NCBI GenBank assembly: GCA_030762175.1
Contig: CM060831.1
Span: 31,509,001 to 31,573,000 of the forward strand
Source: Metallyticus violacea
Lineage: Eukaryota > Arthropoda > Insecta > Mantodea > Metallyticidae
DNA: 64,000 bases
Direction: 5' to 3'
Of the stretch, positions 61,326 to 64,000 are shown one piece after another. The position numbers were made by a program, and so were the translations under genes. How positions within the stretch are numbered: the first letter of the stretch is position 1; every line of letters begins with the position of its first letter. The notes beneath the pieces were generated by a model, which was not told the DNA's origin, searched no databases, and was given only the letters and a program-made list of their open reading frames with translations.

Positions 61326-61446
61326 GAACTCGGTGCTTTTATTACAACAATCAAAGCAGGAGACAAAAGAACACAAATACAAGTCAGCCTTTGAAAAAAT
61401 TGGCATTGCTGCTAGAAACAGTCAGAGAAAATTTCTTGGTCAAAAG
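61326..61446 (+). CDS. candidate internal exon, unknown gene
   Basis: I do not recognise the protein. Between acceptor AATTTAG and donor GTAGAT, 121 bp hold one open frame (phase 1 entry, phase 0 exit): NSVLLLQQSKQETKEHKYKS, AFEKIGIAARNSQRKFLGQK. Composition is strongly protein-like (charged, helical, possibly coiled coil), and the two other frames are closed or shift. No partner exon was identified within the window. Confidence 0.4.
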
Positions 61447-63589
61447 GTAGATTTCTTAACTATTTAGTAATGAACAGTGTTATTTCTTATGTAAAGATTC
61501 ATTTCCATTTATTTAACTCTTTTTCTTTAAAGCTATTGCTTTATAAAACAAATGTGGACCAGCCTTGTGCTTCTTTTTTTGGAAAGAATTATGGAATCTG
61601 AACATCTAAATTTAATTTTTCTGCTGTACCACTAAGATGAGAATTATTGAAGAAAAAGTAAACATGTACAGAAACCCAAGTACATTGCTCATTATTTTAG
61701 TTTAGTACAACAGATATTTATTTACTCCAGCACCTCTACAATAGAAGCTAAATATTCCATAGTGCAATAGTAGATCAATATGATCAGTGGGGTTAATCTG
61801 ATTCAAAAAACTGAGAGAGAAGTTCTACTATAAGTATAAATGGCACTGTTTAAATTTTATCACATTTCATAATTCAAATCTTATTACTAAAGCCCAGAAA
61901 CATGTAATTTTTATTTACTCACTTACTAATCAACCACAAATGTAAACTACTTCCTTCTGTACATTATTTTGAGTCTGCAAAATAAATAAATAAACAAATA
62001 AATAAATGTAATACAATATAATTGTTAATTTTAGTTGCCTTGTATGTCTATTTTATTTTAATCTACCAATGCAAGGGCATAATACTAATAAATTGCTACT
62101 AAGTGAACAAAGAAATGAATAAATAACTTTAAACAATGAAAGAAAGGAATTAAATTTTTATCCATCTAAAAATATTTAATGACATTAAATGGTAACTCTC
62201 TTTCTAAAATAAAACTGCTTTTTTTGTCCTGAATAATTTGTTCAGTTTAGTTTTGGGTACTGCAGAATGATATGTACTGTTTATGCATGCACAAAATTAC
62301 ATCAGATATACTGACCTAAAAAGGAAATCAATATGCCACCTGTTGGGTGAAACACAAAGGTGAAAGACATAATGATGCTAGTAGCTTCATGCAGCCTATT
62401 TAGTATATTTTTCTATATATGTAATATATTTGTTATACTTAACATCAACAACAACAACAACAAAAACAACAACAACAACAATGATGATGATGATGATGAT
62501 GATGATGATTATAAACCAGTTGTTCTTGAAAGTGCAATGCTATATGCTAGAATTGCAAAGTAATACTTGCTCAGAAGTTTAAAAATGGTTTTATGAATTT
62601 TTATAATATACAGTTAATTTTAATAATTAGGAATGGATTCTAGGATAAAGCATAAAGGATTTAAAGATACAAATATCAACTCTTCTTTCATTACTTTGCC
62701 AAGATGAGCAAAGCTTATTTAGATAATTAAATGAACATGCACACTCTTTCTGCAGGTCTAAAATATGGAAGGAGTTTTGGGCCTAATTCTATAACCATGT
62801 GATAATAAAGAACCCGGAATTAAATTGATGAAATTTGATTAGATTAAGAATAAAATTTTATGCATTACATAGTTTTATTTTCCTTGAAATATATGTCTAT
62901 AATATGTATTTAACAATACAATTTGATACATTACATTGCTTTAGTTTCATTAAAATATGTGAATATAATATGTAGTATTTTCCTGGCTGATGACTGATAC
63001 TTTAAGATACAGTAAGTAGTGCATTAAGCTTGCAGTTTGAAACCAGTCTAATAATTATTTATTATAATTGTTATTTTTTAATACTTTTTTTACTGAACTA
63101 CATCAGCACATGAGCTCTTGCTTATTTTACTGAGTTTGTATTACCTATTAATATTTGAATGAATTAAATTGAATTTCTGTCATACTCACTGTCATGTTTT
63201 TAGATGAAATATGATGATCAATGAAATTATATATTTATGTGTACACCTGTATCATGCCATGTTTGTATAATTAATGCTGTTTATCCCTAAAATGCCTTTT
63301 AATTTATTGTATTATTAATTTCCATTCATATGTTTCCTATTTATTTCATCTGCTATTGCATTTTTAAATTTTACCAAGGTTTTTGACCAGGCAAATCATT
63401 TATTTACTTTTATTAGTCTCTCTGATTCATTTGTCTCAGATGAGACAAACTTTCATTTGTGATAATAAAAGCAATAATGTCCCTTTAAAAAAAGAATGGA
63501 GAATTTCCACTATTACTCATCTGTAATGAAATTAATTAAATTTGATCAAGAGTTTGTTTTGGTGACACATATACTTCATTTACTTGCTT
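61447..63589. other. AT-rich DNA, no gene recognised
   Basis: Contains an AAAT repeat near 61980 and an (AAC)n(GAT)n microsatellite. If the 61326 exon is real this is its intron. Confidence 0.35.
62446..62510. repeat. (CAA)n(GAT)n microsatellite
   Basis: About 11 CAA units followed by 9 GAT units; the Asn/Asp runs in the overlapping frame are artefacts. Confidence 0.95.
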
Positions 63590-64000
63590 TATTTATGCAG
63601 ACATTTTGGGGAGCAATTGCTCCCATTCTCAGCAGAAGACCAACTGTGGGAAGCATGCTCTCTAGGTGGCAGGAGGGATGTTTTGAAAATATCCATGGTC
63701 AGCATCTCCATTGCATGGTTTTCATAAAATTTTTTCAATGTTGTTATTTCTGAAGGGTTTGCTGATATGTTAAGTACTTTAGTTCCTATGTCAATTTTGT
63801 GGTCTTTTGACCAAAAATGGCTTACCATCTTTGTTTGTTTACAGGAACATTTCTGGTTCTTTGGTACTGGTTTCTAAACATCTTTTTGTTTTTCCTGTGC
63901 ATATCTAATTGCATCATTGCAGTTAATTTGTTAGATACCCGAAATCTTTTCTGACAATGTCAGTAGGTCTTTGCAAAAAGATTTCAATTTCTAATTCTGT
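63590..64000 (-). mobile_element. Penelope-like element, 3' fragment
   Basis: Minus frame from 63828: MVSHFWSKDHKIDIGTKVLN is the HFW block of the PLE endonuclease. Upstream broken frames include CTGKTKR (remnant of YIGKTKR). It ends at a hammerhead-like motif near 63598 and continues off the right edge. Confidence 0.7.
63598..63632 (-). ncRNA. hammerhead-like motif 12, core lost
   Basis: CTGAGAA, T, arm GGGAGC, loop AATT, perfect arm GCTCCC, then CAAAA where GAAAC is expected, ATGTC. Helix II is perfect while the core is mutated. Confidence 0.4.

Noticed and set aside
62360..62563. ORF with Asn/Asp runs
   Set aside because: Produced by (CAA)n(GAT)n repeats.

Overview
The window looks like a stretch of a large, AT-rich, intron-rich animal nuclear genome, most likely an arthropod and probably an insect. 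The genes have small exons with GT-AG introns up to about 5 kb. Between and inside them lie decayed Penelope-like, Tc1, hAT and LINE copies and at least four tRNA-derived SINE families. I cannot name the order or species.

Four conserved genes can be assembled from their exons. The 5' end of an NSUN2-type tRNA/RNA m5C methyltransferase lies on the minus strand (three coding exons, 11489 down to 2092, continuing off the left edge). Divergent from it, about 0.95 kb away, is an intronless NKAP-like gene (12437-13300). Downstream on the same strand is a three-exon NKIRAS (kappaB-Ras) gene (16422-22417). A complete six-exon fatty acid 2-hydroxylase (FA2H) lies on the minus strand (38754 down to 28363). 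NKAP and kappaB-Ras are both named in vertebrates for effects on NF-kappaB signalling, so their adjacency is notable, though it may be chance. NSUN2 and FA2H have no evident functional link to them.

Layout: 1-1.7 kb, two Penelope-like (PLE) fragments; 2-11.5 kb, NSUN2 with Tc1, SINE, hAT and LINE remnants in its introns; 11.5-13.4 kb, divergent promoter region and NKAP; 14.8-15.6 kb, a PLE piece bounded by inverted ends and carrying a nested fold-back insert; 16.4-22.4 kb, NKIRAS with a SINE, a 316-bp palindromic insert, a 1-kb terminal-inverted-repeat element and a LINE tail in its introns; 22.4-28.3 kb, mostly unexplained AT-rich DNA with one candidate exon; 28.4-38.8 kb, FA2H with a PLE in an intron; 39-43 kb, mostly featureless; 43-58.6 kb, a less AT-rich block dense in SINEs, LINE pieces, a TIR element with 166-bp outer direct repeats and two helix-turn-helix transposon fragments; 58.6-64 kb, AT-rich with one candidate exon and a PLE fragment at the right edge.

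The most interesting pattern is a short structured motif found about twelve times at PLE ends and inside fold-back elements. It has a CUGANGA-like box, one extra U, a 6-bp hairpin whose arms change together between copies, GAAAC, and a tiny AC..GU stem followed by a cleavable-looking base. This reads as a hammerhead-ribozyme-like element. Several copies sit head to head in near-perfect palindromes flanked by target-site duplications.
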